Shown here piece after piece: positions 45,611 to 55,060 of a DNA stretch of 64,000 bases. Below the pieces are notes generated by a model. It was not told the origin of the DNA, did not search any database, and saw only the letters and a list, made by a program, of their open reading frames with translations. The translations under genes were made by a program, and so were the position numbers. This DNA is from Ancylobacter novellus (lineage in GTDB: Bacteria; Pseudomonadota; Alphaproteobacteria; Rhizobiales; Xanthobacteraceae): NCBI GenBank assembly GCA_003241485.1, contig QFQD01000007.1, positions 43,628 through 107,627 on the forward strand. The letters are read 5' to 3'. Position 1 is the stretch's first letter; the number at the start of each line of letters is the position of its first letter.

Positions 45611-46309
45611 TCAGTTGCGGTCGGTGTTGCGCTGGGAGCGATCGAACCAGTCCGGCAGGTTCCAGCCCTTTTCTTCGGGCCGGTCGGCCACCACGCCATA
45701 GGCCGCGCCCGGGGCGGGCGTCTGGTAGCCCGGCGGCGGCTGGATCAGCGCCTCGCGCTCGGGCTCGCCCTCGAAGGCGAGCGGCTTTTCAGGCTGCTTG
45801 TTCCAGAGGCTACCGAGGCCGGTACCCGAACCCGGCTTCAGCCAGTCCGGACGGGACGAATTGTTGCGGGCTGCCGCCTGGCCGCTGGCGCCGGTGGCGT
45901 TCGGATTGGTGCCGCGGGCCATTTCGGCCGGGGTGAGGGCGCGGGTCGCCTGCGTGTCGCTGAAGCTGGTCGGCGTGGCGCGCGCCGCGCGGGCTTCGGC
46001 CTTCCTGCGCTCCTGGTCGGCATCCTTCGGCCAGGCCGGATTCTGCGTGATCGAGTCGGCGCTGCGCGGCGGCGGCAGCACGTCACCCGATGGCGGCACC
46101 ACCAGCGGGGCGCGCTCGCGATAATTGATATCCGGCGGCGGCGGCGGCACCAGACCGAGATTGGTCAGCAACTGCTCGGTGAAATTATCCTCCTGCGCCG
46201 AGGCAGGGGAAATCCCGAAGGGAACGGCAACCATAACGGCCGCGCAGAAGATGCCGGACATCAGGGCCGAGGACCGGCCGGCCGTCATCGTGAGGGGTCG
46301 TTTCGTCAT
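45611..46309 (-). CDS. Exported proline-rich hypothetical protein
   Basis: A 232-residue secreted or periplasmic protein. The signal peptide covers about residues 1-38 (hydrophobic GIFCAAVMVAVPFGI, cleavage after ASA). The mature part is low in hydrophobic residues and rich in Pro, Ala, Arg and Asn (VPPPPPDINYRERAPLVVPP near the N-terminus), and ends GWNLPDWFDRSQR. ATG 46309 has AGGAGA at eight nt; the open frame upstream is not needed. It lies between lspA and the M16 genes, a position I believe is conserved in related genomes. Function unknown. Confidence 0.75.
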   Translation of the reverse strand: MTKRPLTMTAGRSSALMSGIFCAAVMVAVPFGISPASAQEDNFTEQLLTNLGLVPPPPPDINYRERAPLVVPPSGDVLPPPRSADSITQNPAWPKDADQERRKAEARAARATPTSFSDTQATRALTPAEMARGTNPNATGASGQAAARNNSSRPDWLKPGSGTGLGSLWNKQPEKPLAFEGEPEREALIQPPPGYQTPAPGAAYGVVADRPEEKGWNLPDWFDRSQRNTDRN

Positions 46310-46410
46310 CCGATCGTCTCCTGCGGCCTCAAGCGGATCGTCCGTCCGATCGCTCAGCACCGCGTCACGCATAGAAAACTGCTTTTCCGACAGCTTCCAT
46401 GTCAGGACGG

Positions 46411-46899
46411 CTATTTTGCGGCGCCCCCGCGCAGCGAGTCATACAAAAGCAGCCCGACGCCGGCAACAATGGCGACGTCGGAGAGATTGAACACGTACCA
46501 GTAGAAGCCGAAGGCGTGCAGCGAGATGAAGTCGAACACGGCGCCATAGGCAAGCCGGTCGATGGCGTTGCCGAGCGCCCCGCCGATCAGGAGGCCGAGC
46601 GCGGCCGCCTCGATCTTGCGGTGGACGCGCGCCAGCCAGAACCAGAACAGGATGGCGGCGGCGAGCTTCAGCCCGCCGAGCAGCCACCAGCCATCGATCC
46701 CCTGCGAGAACAGGCCATAGCTGATGCCGGTGTTCCACGCCCGCACGAGGTCGAGGAAGGGCAGCAGCCGCACGATGCCGCTGTCGCCGAAATCCACGCC
46801 ATGCAGCACCGCGAGCTTCGAGGCCTGGTCGATCACCAGCGCCGCGAGCGCGAAGCCGCCGCCATAGAGCGTGAGTGGGCCGGAAAGACGCAGCTTCAT
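46411..46899 (-). CDS. lspA: Lipoprotein signal peptidase (signal peptidase II)
   Basis: Inner-membrane aspartyl peptidase cutting the signal peptide of diacylated prolipoproteins. The 162-residue protein has four hydrophobic helices, the N-terminal motif DQASKLAV, the first catalytic segment GNAIDRLAYGAVFDFI and the second FNLSDVAIVAG, each with one catalytic Asp. It starts 10 nt after the ileS stop, the common ileS-lspA pairing. Confidence 0.96.
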   Translation of the reverse strand: MKLRLSGPLTLYGGGFALAALVIDQASKLAVLHGVDFGDSGIVRLLPFLDLVRAWNTGISYGLFSQGIDGWWLLGGLKLAAAILFWFWLARVHRKIEAAALGLLIGGALGNAIDRLAYGAVFDFISLHAFGFYWYVFNLSDVAIVAGVGLLLYDSLRGGAAK

Positions 46900-46909
46900 G
46901 GCCGCGTCT

Positions 46910-49900
46910 TCATTCCGCCGCGCGGCGGGCGATGGCGAGCTCGCGCAGCGCGATGGCGTCGCGCGGCGTCACATCCGGGAATTCCGGATCGGTGCCCACC
47001 AGCGGGGAGATCTTCCAGGAGCGCGCGCATTTGTGGCCCTGCGCCCGCGCCGGCACCACGGCAACGCCGGGCACCTCATCGAGGCGGAAGGCGTCGGCCG
47101 GGCCCGCATCCGGCATCAGATGCGCGTCGGAGGTGATGCACACTTCCGCCAGATCGACCGCGCTGACCGCGGCGAACAGGTTCGCGTCGGTGACGTGGAT
47201 GATCGGCGCCGCTTCCAGGCTGGAGCCGATGCGCTTGGCGGCGCGTTCGACTTCCAGCGCACCGAGCACGACGCGGCGTACCAGGCGGATCTTGCGCCAC
47301 TCATCCGCCAGCGTCTCATCCCGCCACTTCGCCGGCGTATCCGGGAAGGTGAGCAGATGCACCGAACCGGTCTCAGAGGGGAAGCGCGACAGATAGGTCT
47401 CTTCCGACGTGAACGGCAGGATCGGCGCCAGCCAGACGACGAGGCGGCTGAACACCTCGTCCAACACGGTCAGGCACGCCCGGCGCGTCACCGAGGAGAT
47501 CGGGTCGCAATAGAGGGCGTCCTTGCGCACGTCGAAATAGAAGGCCGACAGCTCGGTGGTCATGAAGGACGACAGTGCCGCGTGCACGCGCTTGAAGTCG
47601 AACGCGGCGTAGGCTTCGCGCACCGTCCGGTCGAGTTCGTGCACGCGGTGCAGCACCATGCGCTCCAGCGCCGGCATGTCGGCATAGGCGACGCGCTCGG
47701 CCTCGCGATAATGGTGCAGCGACCCCAGGAGCCAGCGCAGCGTGTTGCGCAGCTTGCGATAGGTCTCGACGGTGGTCTTGAGGATCTCCGGGCCGATGCG
47801 CAGATCGTCGGAATAGTCCGAAGCGCAGACCCACAGGCGCAGAATGTCGGCGCCGGAGGACTTGATGACCTCCTGCGGGGCGACGACATTGCCGACCGAT
47901 TTCGACATCTTGCGGCCCTGCTCGTCGAGCACGAAGCCGTGCGTCAGCACCACGTCGTAAGGCGGGCGCCCGCGCGTGCCGCAGCTCTCCAGAAGCGAGG
48001 AGTGGAACCAGCCGCGATGCTGGTCCGAGCCTTCCAGATACATCACCCGGTCCGGCCCGCCGGTGAAGGCGCGGTTGACCTTCAGGTCCTCGCGCACTTC
48101 CAGCGTGAAGGCATGGGTGGAGCCGCTGTCGAACCACACGTCGAGAATGTCGTCGACCTTGTGCCATTCGTTCGAGTTGTAGTCGGTGCCGAGGAAGCGC
48201 TGGGCCGCGCCGTCCTTGTACCAGGCATCGGCACCCTCGGCCGCGAAGGCATCGGCGATGCGCTTGTTGACCGTCTCGTCGCGCAGGATCTCGACATTGC
48301 CGTCGCCGGTGTCGCGCACGAAGACGGCGATCGGCACGCCCCAGGCGCGCTGGCGCGAGACCACCCAGTCCGGACGGTTCTCGATCATGCCGGTGATGCG
48401 GTTCTGGCCGGAAGCGGGCACCCAGTCGACACCGGCGATACCGCCGAGCGCGCGCGCCCGCAGTGTGTCGCCGCCGGTGGTCGAGCCGTCCGCCGCCGCG
48501 ATGTCCTTGTCCATCGCGATGAACCATTGCGGCGTGTTGCGGAAGATCACCGGAGCCTTGGAGCGCCAGCTGTGCGGGTACTGGTGCTTCAGCCGTCCGC
48601 GGGCGATCAGCTTGCCGGCGGCCGCGAGCGTCTTGATGACGACGTCATTGGCGTCGCCATCCTTGCCCTTGTCGTCCATGACGCGAGCGCCGGCGAAGAG
48701 CGGCACGTGGTCGTAATAGCGCCCGTCCGGGCCCACCGTGTGCGGCACCTCGCCCAGCCGCTCGGCGATGTAGAGGTTGAAGTCGTCGGCGCCATGGCCC
48801 GGCGCGATGTGCACGAAGCCGGTGCCGGTGTCGTCGGTGACGAAGTCGCCGGCCACGACCGGCACGGCGAAGTCGAAATAGCCCTGCGTGCCCTCGACGC
48901 CCTTCAGCGGATGCGCGCAGACGAGATGGGTCGGGTCGACCTCGCGGTGGCGCTCATAGCCGGTGACGCGGGCGGCCTTGAACACTTCCTCGGCCAGCTT
49001 GTCGGCGAGGATGAAGTGCTCGCCGACCTTGGCCCAGTTGTCGTGCGCGGCCTCGGTAACCTCATACACCGCATAGGTCACATCCGGCGAGAAGGCGATG
49101 GCGCGGTTGCCGGGGATGGTCCAGGGCGTGGTCGTCCAAATGACGATGGAGGCACCCTCATAAGAGGGGAACAGGTGGATGTCGGCGGCCTTGTCGGCGG
49201 GCTCCAGCCCCTTGGGCAGGCCACCAGCGGTCGCCGCGCTCTTGCGATAGCCGGTGACGGGGAATTTCACGAAGATCGTGGTCGACTGGTGGTCGTGATA
49301 CTCCACCTCGGCTTCCGCCAGCGCGGTGCGCTCGACCACGGACCACATTACCGGCTTGGAGCCGCGATAGAGCAGGCCATTGCCGGCGAATTTGATGATC
49401 TCGCGGGCGATCTGCGCTTCCGCGTCATAGCTCATCGTCACATAGGGGTGCGACCAGTCGCCCTCGACGCCGAGGCGCTTGAACTCGGCGCGCTGCACGT
49501 CGATCCAGCCTTCGGCGAAGGCGCGGCATTCCTGGCGGAACTCGACGACCGGCACCTCGTCCTTGTTCTTGCCCTTGGCGCGGTACTGCTCCTCGATCTT
49601 CCACTCGATGGGAAGGCCGTGGCAGTCCCAGCCGGGCACATAGTTGGAATCGTGGCCGAGGGCTCCCTGAGAGCGCACCACCACGTCCTTCAGGATCTTG
49701 TTGAGCGCGTGGCCGATATGGATGTTGCCATTCGCATAGGGCGGGCCGTCATGCAGCACGAAGCGCGGACGGCCCTCGCCGGCCTTGCGCTGCTGGCCGT
49801 AGAGGTCGATGCGCTCCCAGCGGGCCAAGAGTTCCGGCTCGCGCTGCGGCAGGCCCGCGCGCATGGGAAATTCGGTCTGCGGCAGGAACAGGGTCGAGGA

Positions 49901-49969
49901 ATAATCGCGCGCCGCCGTCTCGTCGGCAGGCTCGTTCACATTGCGACCATCGCTGTTGCGGCTCGTCAT
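46910..49969 (-). CDS. ileS: Isoleucyl-tRNA synthetase
   Basis: Class I aminoacyl-tRNA synthetase charging tRNA-Ile, with an editing domain that removes valine. The 1019-residue protein has the HIGH motif (GNIHIGHALNK), the CP1 editing domain (WTTTPWTIPGNRAIAF and VHIAPGHGADDF), and the KMSKS motif (GRKMSKSVGN). The C-terminal part lacks an obvious zinc-finger cluster of cysteines. ATG 49969 (MTSRNSDG) has AAGGGAG at seven nt and is preferred to ATG 49993. Operon with lspA. Confidence 0.97.
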   Translation of the reverse strand: MTSRNSDGRNVNEPADETAARDYSSTLFLPQTEFPMRAGLPQREPELLARWERIDLYGQQRKAGEGRPRFVLHDGPPYANGNIHIGHALNKILKDVVVRSQGALGHDSNYVPGWDCHGLPIEWKIEEQYRAKGKNKDEVPVVEFRQECRAFAEGWIDVQRAEFKRLGVEGDWSHPYVTMSYDAEAQIAREIIKFAGNGLLYRGSKPVMWSVVERTALAEAEVEYHDHQSTTIFVKFPVTGYRKSAATAGGLPKGLEPADKAADIHLFPSYEGASIVIWTTTPWTIPGNRAIAFSPDVTYAVYEVTEAAHDNWAKVGEHFILADKLAEEVFKAARVTGYERHREVDPTHLVCAHPLKGVEGTQGYFDFAVPVVAGDFVTDDTGTGFVHIAPGHGADDFNLYIAERLGEVPHTVGPDGRYYDHVPLFAGARVMDDKGKDGDANDVVIKTLAAAGKLIARGRLKHQYPHSWRSKAPVIFRNTPQWFIAMDKDIAAADGSTTGGDTLRARALGGIAGVDWVPASGQNRITGMIENRPDWVVSRQRAWGVPIAVFVRDTGDGNVEILRDETVNKRIADAFAAEGADAWYKDGAAQRFLGTDYNSNEWHKVDDILDVWFDSGSTHAFTLEVREDLKVNRAFTGGPDRVMYLEGSDQHRGWFHSSLLESCGTRGRPPYDVVLTHGFVLDEQGRKMSKSVGNVVAPQEVIKSSGADILRLWVCASDYSDDLRIGPEILKTTVETYRKLRNTLRWLLGSLHHYREAERVAYADMPALERMVLHRVHELDRTVREAYAAFDFKRVHAALSSFMTTELSAFYFDVRKDALYCDPISSVTRRACLTVLDEVFSRLVVWLAPILPFTSEETYLSRFPSETGSVHLLTFPDTPAKWRDETLADEWRKIRLVRRVVLGALEVERAAKRIGSSLEAAPIIHVTDANLFAAVSAVDLAEVCITSDAHLMPDAGPADAFRLDEVPGVAVVPARAQGHKCARSWKISPLVGTDPEFPDVTPRDAIALRELAIARRAAE

Positions 49970-50118
49970 CACGCGCTCCCTTACTCGCCGCACGGTTTAA
50001 GCGCAGCGCCGGGGCGGTGCAAGGGCGGGAATGGCTGGTGCGCAAGGGCCGTTCGGCCGCTGCGCGGAGTTCTGCGCAGAGCCGGGACCCAGCGCAAGGC
50101 TCTTTGGCCGAAACCCGA

Positions 50119-51081
50119 CTACTCCAGCGCCGCTCGCGCCCGCGTGCTGTCGATGTCCATCTGCGCGATCAGCGCTTCGATGCTGTCGAACTTCAGCTCG
50201 GGCCGCAGATAGGCGTGGAAGGCCACGGTGAGCCGGCGGCCATAGAGATCGCCGGAATAGTCGAAGATGAAGCTCTCCAGCCGGGGCGCGCCGTCGTCGA
50301 AGGTCGGCCGGCGGCCGAAGCTCGCGACGCCCTTGTGGCGCACGCCGTCGATCTCGACCGTGACGGCATAGATGCCGTGGGCGAGGGTGATCGCCGGATC
50401 GAGCCGCATATTGGCGGTGGGATAGCCGAGCTCGCGCCCGCGCTTGTCGCCATGGATCACCTCGGCCTCGATCTCCCAGGCCGCTCCCAGCATGTCGGCG
50501 GCCTGCTCGACGCGGCCTTGGGCGAGGGCGGCGCGGATGACGCTGGAGGAAATCTGCGCGCCCTCGTCGAGCAGCGGGGGCACGATCTCCACCGGGAATC
50601 CGTGGCGCTTGCCGGCCTCGCGCAGAAAGCTCGGCGAGCCGCCGCGTCCCTTGCCGAAATGGAAGTCGTAGCCCGCCACCACCATGGAGACGCCGAGCCG
50701 GCGCACCAGCAATTCGTCGACGAAGCTCTCCGCATCCAGCCCCGCCAGCGCGGCGTCGAAGCTCATCAGCAGCGCGCCATCGAGGCCGGTTTCGGAAAGG
50801 CGCTTGAGCTTCATCGGCTCCGGGGTCAGCCGGAACAGCGGCTCCGACGGGCGGAAGAAAGCGCGCGGGTGCGGCTCGAAGGTGAGCGCCACTGCCGGCC
50901 GGCCGAGCGAACGGGCCTGGTCGATGGCGGTACCGATCACCGCCCGGTGGCCACGATGCACGCCGTCGAAATTGCCGATCGCGACGACGGGATGCGCCAG
51001 CTCGGGCGGGAGGCTGTCGGGATCGCGCAGGATGTGGAAGGGGCGGGGCCGGTGGTGCGAGTCGGCGGGAGGCTGGGTCAT
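50119..51081 (-). CDS. ribF: Bifunctional riboflavin kinase / FAD synthetase
   Basis: Makes FMN from riboflavin and FAD from FMN. The 320-residue protein has the N-terminal adenylyltransferase domain (VVAIGNFDGVHRGHRAVIG, then LTFEPHPRAFF) and the C-terminal flavokinase domain (GDKRGRELGYPTANMRL, then ESFIFDYSGDLYGR). It is followed on the same strand by ileS after about 150 nt, the usual ribF-ileS-lspA order, and preceded by the HAD phosphatase gene. Confidence 0.96.
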   Translation of the reverse strand: MTQPPADSHHRPRPFHILRDPDSLPPELAHPVVAIGNFDGVHRGHRAVIGTAIDQARSLGRPAVALTFEPHPRAFFRPSEPLFRLTPEPMKLKRLSETGLDGALLMSFDAALAGLDAESFVDELLVRRLGVSMVVAGYDFHFGKGRGGSPSFLREAGKRHGFPVEIVPPLLDEGAQISSSVIRAALAQGRVEQAADMLGAAWEIEAEVIHGDKRGRELGYPTANMRLDPAITLAHGIYAVTVEIDGVRHKGVASFGRRPTFDDGAPRLESFIFDYSGDLYGRRLTVAFHAYLRPELKFDSIEALIAQMDIDSTRARAALE

Positions 51082-51175
51082 TGCGCGGGGATCATCGCGT
51101 TATCCGGGGACGGGTCGGTCGGCCCGATTTAGTGGGCCCACCGTCCGGCCGCGTCAATGCGCACCAACACGGGGC

Positions 51176-52069
51176 TCACCAGACGAGGCGCGCGGTGACG
51201 GCCGTGGGGTTGCCGGGGCCGTCGGCAAGCAGGCGCGCCAGCGCCTTCGGATCGACCGTTCCGCCATGTTCGAGGCCCAGCTCGCCGGCATGGATGCCGG
51301 CGGCGACGAAAAGGCAGTCGATCCCCACGCCAAGCGCGCCGGCCAGATCCGTGCGCAGAGCGTCGCCAATGGCGATGACGCGGCCGGCCGGGGTGGCGCT
51401 CCCCCGCAGCGTGCGTGCCGTGGCGAGCGCGGTCTCATAGATCGGCCGATGCGGCTTGCCGCAGAACACGACCTCGCCGCCGAGCTGCGCATAGGCCTCG
51501 GCGATGGCGCCGGCGCACCAGATCAGGTCGCCGCCGCGCTCCACCACGATGTCGGGATTGGCGCAGATGAACGGCAGCTTGCGCGCCCGCGCGGCCCTAA
51601 GCCGGTCGGCATAATCCTCAGGCGTCTCGACCGTGTCGTCGAACAGGCCGGTGCAGACGATCAGCTCGGCATCTTCCAGCCCGCTGAAGACGAGGTCGAG
51701 CCCGTCATAGATGCCGATGTCGCGTTCCGGGCCGAGGTGCCAGAACCTGGTTCCCGCACGGCCGGCCAGCAGGGCGTTCGTCACCATGCCGGAGGTGACG
51801 ATGGTGTCATAGGCATCGCGCGGCACGCCGAGCCCGTCGAGGATCTTCGCCACGCCCTCGCGCGGGCGCGGCGCGTTGGAGACAAGGATGACGGTCGTCC
51901 CGGCGGCGCGGGCGCGCTTCAGCGCCTCGGCGGCCGGCGCGAAGGCGGCAACGCCATTATGAAGCACGCCCCAGACGTCGCAGAGGATGACGTCGTAATT
52001 CGCGGCGATTTTCGCGAAGGAGGCGATGATGGGCGGCAGGGCGGGTGTGGGATTATCTGAAGCGCGCAT
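51176..52069 (-). CDS. HAD-superfamily class IIA hydrolase (TIGR01459-like)
   Basis: Phosphatase of the HAD class IIA (NagD/p-nitrophenylphosphatase-like) group, 297 residues. Motif I is DVILCDVWGVLHNG with both Asp residues, motif II VILVSNAPRP, and the late motif IAIGDALRTDLAGALG. The cap is of the IIA type between motifs II and III. Members often sit upstream of ribF in alphaproteobacteria, suggesting a flavin-pathway phosphatase role, but this is unproven. ATG 52069 (MRASDNP) is preferred over ATG 52102. Confidence 0.87.
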   Translation of the reverse strand: MRASDNPTPALPPIIASFAKIAANYDVILCDVWGVLHNGVAAFAPAAEALKRARAAGTTVILVSNAPRPREGVAKILDGLGVPRDAYDTIVTSGMVTNALLAGRAGTRFWHLGPERDIGIYDGLDLVFSGLEDAELIVCTGLFDDTVETPEDYADRLRAARARKLPFICANPDIVVERGGDLIWCAGAIAEAYAQLGGEVVFCGKPHRPIYETALATARTLRGSATPAGRVIAIGDALRTDLAGALGVGIDCLFVAAGIHAGELGLEHGGTVDPKALARLLADGPGNPTAVTARLVW

Positions 52070-52186
52070 GCCCCGCGCATGCCATGCCGCCGCCCGGCAC
52101 ACAAGCTCTGTCGCGTCGCGCGCATCCCGCGCAAAGGTGAATCGGTTCCGCCGGGGACGCCGGAAGACGGGTCGCCGGACGAATGG

Positions 52187-52232
52187 ACAGGCGCCGCCGT
52201 CCTGCCGATGCTAGACAGGGACGGGCGCCTGT
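52187..52232 (+). other. Imperfect hairpin in the marC leader
   Basis: ACAGGCGCC (52187-52195) and GGCGCCTGT (52224-52232) are a perfect 9-bp inverted repeat, and the inner GTCC-TG/CAGGGAC bases extend it with small bulges. It ends 29 nt before the marC start, upstream of the ribosome site, so it could influence mRNA stability or initiation. Confidence 0.4.
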
Positions 52233-52261
52233 GGCCCGCATATCAGGGAGAGCGGACGACG

Positions 52262-52894
52262 ATGGATTTTGCCTTCGCGGCCAAGGTGTTCGCGGCGCTG
52301 TTCGCGATCATGAACCCGATCGCCAACCTGCCGATCTTCCTGTCGCTCACATCGGATATGGGCGAGGCCGAACAGCGGCGCGCTGCCATCCTCGTCACGG
52401 TGACCGTGACAGTCGGCTGTTTCGTCTCGGCCTTGGCGGGCAGCGCGATACTTGGCTTCTTCGGCCTCGACGTCGATCATTTCCGCCTCGCCGGCGGGCT
52501 GATCGTGCTGCTGATCGCGCTTTCCATGCTGCATGGCGAGGACAGTGCGACCCATGGCGGCTCCGGCGCCGAGAAGGCGACGTTCAACAGCGCCAGCAAT
52601 GTTGCCTTCTACCCGCTGGCCATCCCGATCCTGCTCGGGCCGGGTACTATCTCGGCGCTGATTGTCTATGCCCATGATGCCCATGACCGCGACGAGCAGG
52701 TCGCGCTTGGCGCGGGCATCGTGGTTTTCGTCATCCTGCTCGGCGCGACGCTGGTGTCCGGCCCCTTCATCGGCCGCATCGTTTCGCCCACAGTGATGAG
52801 CGTGACCAAGCGGCTGATGGGCATGGTGCTGGCGGCCATCGCCATGGAGATGCTGGTGGCCAGCCTGCGCGCGCTCTTCCCCGGCCTTACATAA
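52262..52894 (+). CDS. MarC family integral membrane protein
   Basis: A 210-residue membrane protein of the MarC/UPF0056 family with six hydrophobic helices. The N-terminal helix has AIMNPIANLPIFLSLTSD and the middle AFYPLAIPILLGPGTISALI, both typical. The family was once linked to multiple antibiotic resistance, but its role is unknown. ATG 52262 is preceded by AGGGAGAG. The gene is divergent from the HAD gene and convergent with the Crp-type regulator (6-nt gap). Confidence 0.9.
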   Translation: MDFAFAAKVFAALFAIMNPIANLPIFLSLTSDMGEAEQRRAAILVTVTVTVGCFVSALAGSAILGFFGLDVDHFRLAGGLIVLLIALSMLHGEDSATHGGSGAEKATFNSASNVAFYPLAIPILLGPGTISALIVYAHDAHDRDEQVALGAGIVVFVILLGATLVSGPFIGRIVSPTVMSVTKRLMGMVLAAIAMEMLVASLRALFPGLT

Positions 52895-52900
52895 GCGGGC

Positions 52901-53719
52901 TCAGGGCCGGAAGGCCGGCCCATTGGTGATGACCGGCCCCTCCGCGACCTCGTTGCCGGCGGGATAGACGCCCGCCAGCACGTCGTCGAAATGGCGGCGG
53001 ATGGTGGTGTGGCAGCTGCAGCTCATGGACCGCAGCCGCTCGGGATCCTTGATGACCAGCCGGCCGCGGCCGGGCTCGACCGCGCCGCTGCGTCGAAATT
53101 CCTGCAGCACCCGGCTGACATAGGAGCGCCCCACCGCCAGCATGGAGGCGAGCTGGTCCTGGGTGAGGCGGATCGTCTCGTCCCCCGTGCGGTCGAGCGC
53201 GGCGGAGAGCCACTTGGCGGCGCGCTGTTCGATCGAATGGGCGCCGTTGCAGGCGACCGACTGGAAAACCTGCGCAAGCAGGCAGTCGGCATAGCGCGCG
53301 AAAAGTTGGTTCAGCGGCGGCGAGGTCTGCTTGGCCCGGTCGAGATCGGCGACGTCGAGGCGCAGCAGCGGCCCGCCGATCTGCACCACGGCGCGCGCAT
53401 AGGCCGGCAGCCGGCCCTGCGAGACGATGCCGCCAACCGCGCCCTCGCGGCCGATGGAGGTGATTTCCACCATCCGCCCGTCATCCAGCATCACCATGAA
53501 GGAGACGAGAGTCTGGCCGCAGGGGAAATAGACCGAGCGCACATCGTCGCCCGGCTCGTACAGCACGGCTCCCGCCGGTCGGTCGATGCGGCGCAATTGC
53601 TGGCGCAGCAGCAGAAAATCCGCCGGGCGCAGCGCGCCGATCAGATTGTTTCCGCCCGAAGACGGCTCAATGCCTTGGCCTTCCGCAATCTCCGCATTTG
53701 CGATCGCGTCGCGCGTCAT
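52901..53719 (-). CDS. Crp/Fnr family transcriptional regulator
   Basis: A 272-residue regulator with an N-terminal cyclic-nucleotide-binding-like beta barrel (about 25-140) and a C-terminal winged helix (about 180-245) containing LTQDQLASMLAVGRSYVSRVLQEFRRSGAVE. There is no N-terminal FNR-type Cys cluster, so it is not an oxygen-sensing FeS protein; the cAMP-binding arginine pattern is not obvious either. Three Cys lie elsewhere (ADCL, VACNG, SCSC). The gene is divergent from a histidine kinase gene across 174 bp, suggesting shared regulation. Confidence 0.88.
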   Translation of the reverse strand: MTRDAIANAEIAEGQGIEPSSGGNNLIGALRPADFLLLRQQLRRIDRPAGAVLYEPGDDVRSVYFPCGQTLVSFMVMLDDGRMVEITSIGREGAVGGIVSQGRLPAYARAVVQIGGPLLRLDVADLDRAKQTSPPLNQLFARYADCLLAQVFQSVACNGAHSIEQRAAKWLSAALDRTGDETIRLTQDQLASMLAVGRSYVSRVLQEFRRSGAVEPGRGRLVIKDPERLRSMSCSCHTTIRRHFDDVLAGVYPAGNEVAEGPVITNGPAFRP

Positions 53720-53893
53720 GCCACTACTCCCCCTTAATGACGGCGGTTAACGCGCGGCCCCGCGAAATGTTCACTGTTGCACGCAAGGTTCGCCACAGCC
53801 GCGCTACAAGGGCGCCAGATGTGGCGTCGAGCGATCCGGGTGAGGGTGTCATGACAACATTGCGGATCGGACCCGGCCGGGCGGAGCGTAGCC

Positions 53894-54946
53894 GTGGCTG
53901 ATGGTGCGGCACCTGCTGTGCCGCAGGGTTATTTCTGGCGGCTGGTGCAATTCGCCCGGCCCCTGCGCCAGCACCGCTGGCTGGCCGACGCCTTCGGCGT
54001 GTCCATGTTCGCGGTGGCTCTTGCGCTGCGATTCGCCGTGGATAGCGTGCTGCCGTCGGGCTTTCCTTTCCTCACCTTCTTCCCGGCGGTGATTCTCTCC
54101 ACCTTCTTCTGCGGCCTGCGCCCCGGGATCACCTGCGCGGTGCTCTCGACGCTGGCCGCCTGGTACTTCTTCATCGGCCCGATGACCGGCATGCAGCTGA
54201 CCGGTCAGGCGCTGCTGGCGCTCGCCTTCTTCGTCGGCATCGCCACCATCGACATCATACTGATCCACTTCACCTTTAGCGCCGCCGACAAGCTGCGCGC
54301 CGAGCAGGTGAAGACGGCGCGGCTCTATGAGAGCCAGCGCACCATGTTCCAGGAACTGCAGCACCGCGTCGCCAACAACATGCAGTTCATCGCGGCGCTG
54401 CTGACGCTGCAGAAGCGCAAGGTCGCCGCGGACCCCTCGCGCGCCCTCACCGCGCTGGACGAGGCGCGCATCCGCCTCGACACCATCGCGCGCATTCACC
54501 GCCGCCTTTATGCCCCTGAGCGGCTCGACATGCCGACCGGGCAATATCTGCGCGAGCTGTGCTGCGACCTCATCTCCGCCGCCGGTGCCGAAAACGTCGG
54601 CTGCGTGGTGAAGGCGCCCGATCTGAGCCTGAACGTCACGCAGCTGACCACGCTGTCCATGCTGGTGGCGGAAGTCGTCACCAATTCGGTCAAGCATGCG
54701 TTCCGTGGCGAGCGTGCCGGCACCATCTCCGTCGACATCGTGCCGCGCGGGCCCGATCGCTACGAACTCGCCATCGCCGATGACGGGCACGGCCTGCCCG
54801 AGAATCTGGATCTCGGTGCGACCGGCGGGCTCGGCATGCGGATTATCCAGGGACTCGCCGCCCAGCTGGGCGGCGATGTCGAGATGACCAATCGCGGAGA
54901 GCCGGGTGGCGGGGCCGTGGTGCGGGTGGCATTCGCGCTCGCGTGA
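53894..54946 (+). CDS. Membrane sensor histidine kinase (DUF4118 plus HisKA_2)
   Basis: A 350-residue kinase. The N-terminal half is a DUF4118-type membrane domain with about four helices (residues 33-145). The phosphoacceptor helix of the HisKA_2 type reads FQELQHRVANNMQFIAALL (His157). The HATPase domain follows with the N-box VAEVVTNSVKHAF, the G1 box ADDGHGLPE and the G2-like GGLGMRII. No receiver or PAS domain is present and no response regulator gene is adjacent, so its partner lies elsewhere. The start is GTG 53894 with GGAG seven nt upstream. Confidence 0.9.
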   Translation: MADGAAPAVPQGYFWRLVQFARPLRQHRWLADAFGVSMFAVALALRFAVDSVLPSGFPFLTFFPAVILSTFFCGLRPGITCAVLSTLAAWYFFIGPMTGMQLTGQALLALAFFVGIATIDIILIHFTFSAADKLRAEQVKTARLYESQRTMFQELQHRVANNMQFIAALLTLQKRKVAADPSRALTALDEARIRLDTIARIHRRLYAPERLDMPTGQYLRELCCDLISAAGAENVGCVVKAPDLSLNVTQLTTLSMLVAEVVTNSVKHAFRGERAGTISVDIVPRGPDRYELAIADDGHGLPENLDLGATGGLGMRIIQGLAAQLGGDVEMTNRGEPGGGAVVRVAFALA

Positions 54947-55060
54947 TGCGACCGGCGCGCCCGGTGCGCGCGATCCCCGTTCACGTTTCCCGGCTTATGG
55001 CGTAAGAGCGTGGCCAGCCTGCGCACGGGGCGGGGGCATTCACCACCGGCGGGAACCCCC

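Noticed and set aside
46871..50212. An 1113-codon plus-strand frame opposite ileS
   Set aside because: Shadow of ileS. The translated product has no family similarity that I can see, and the real gene has HIGH and KMSKS motifs.
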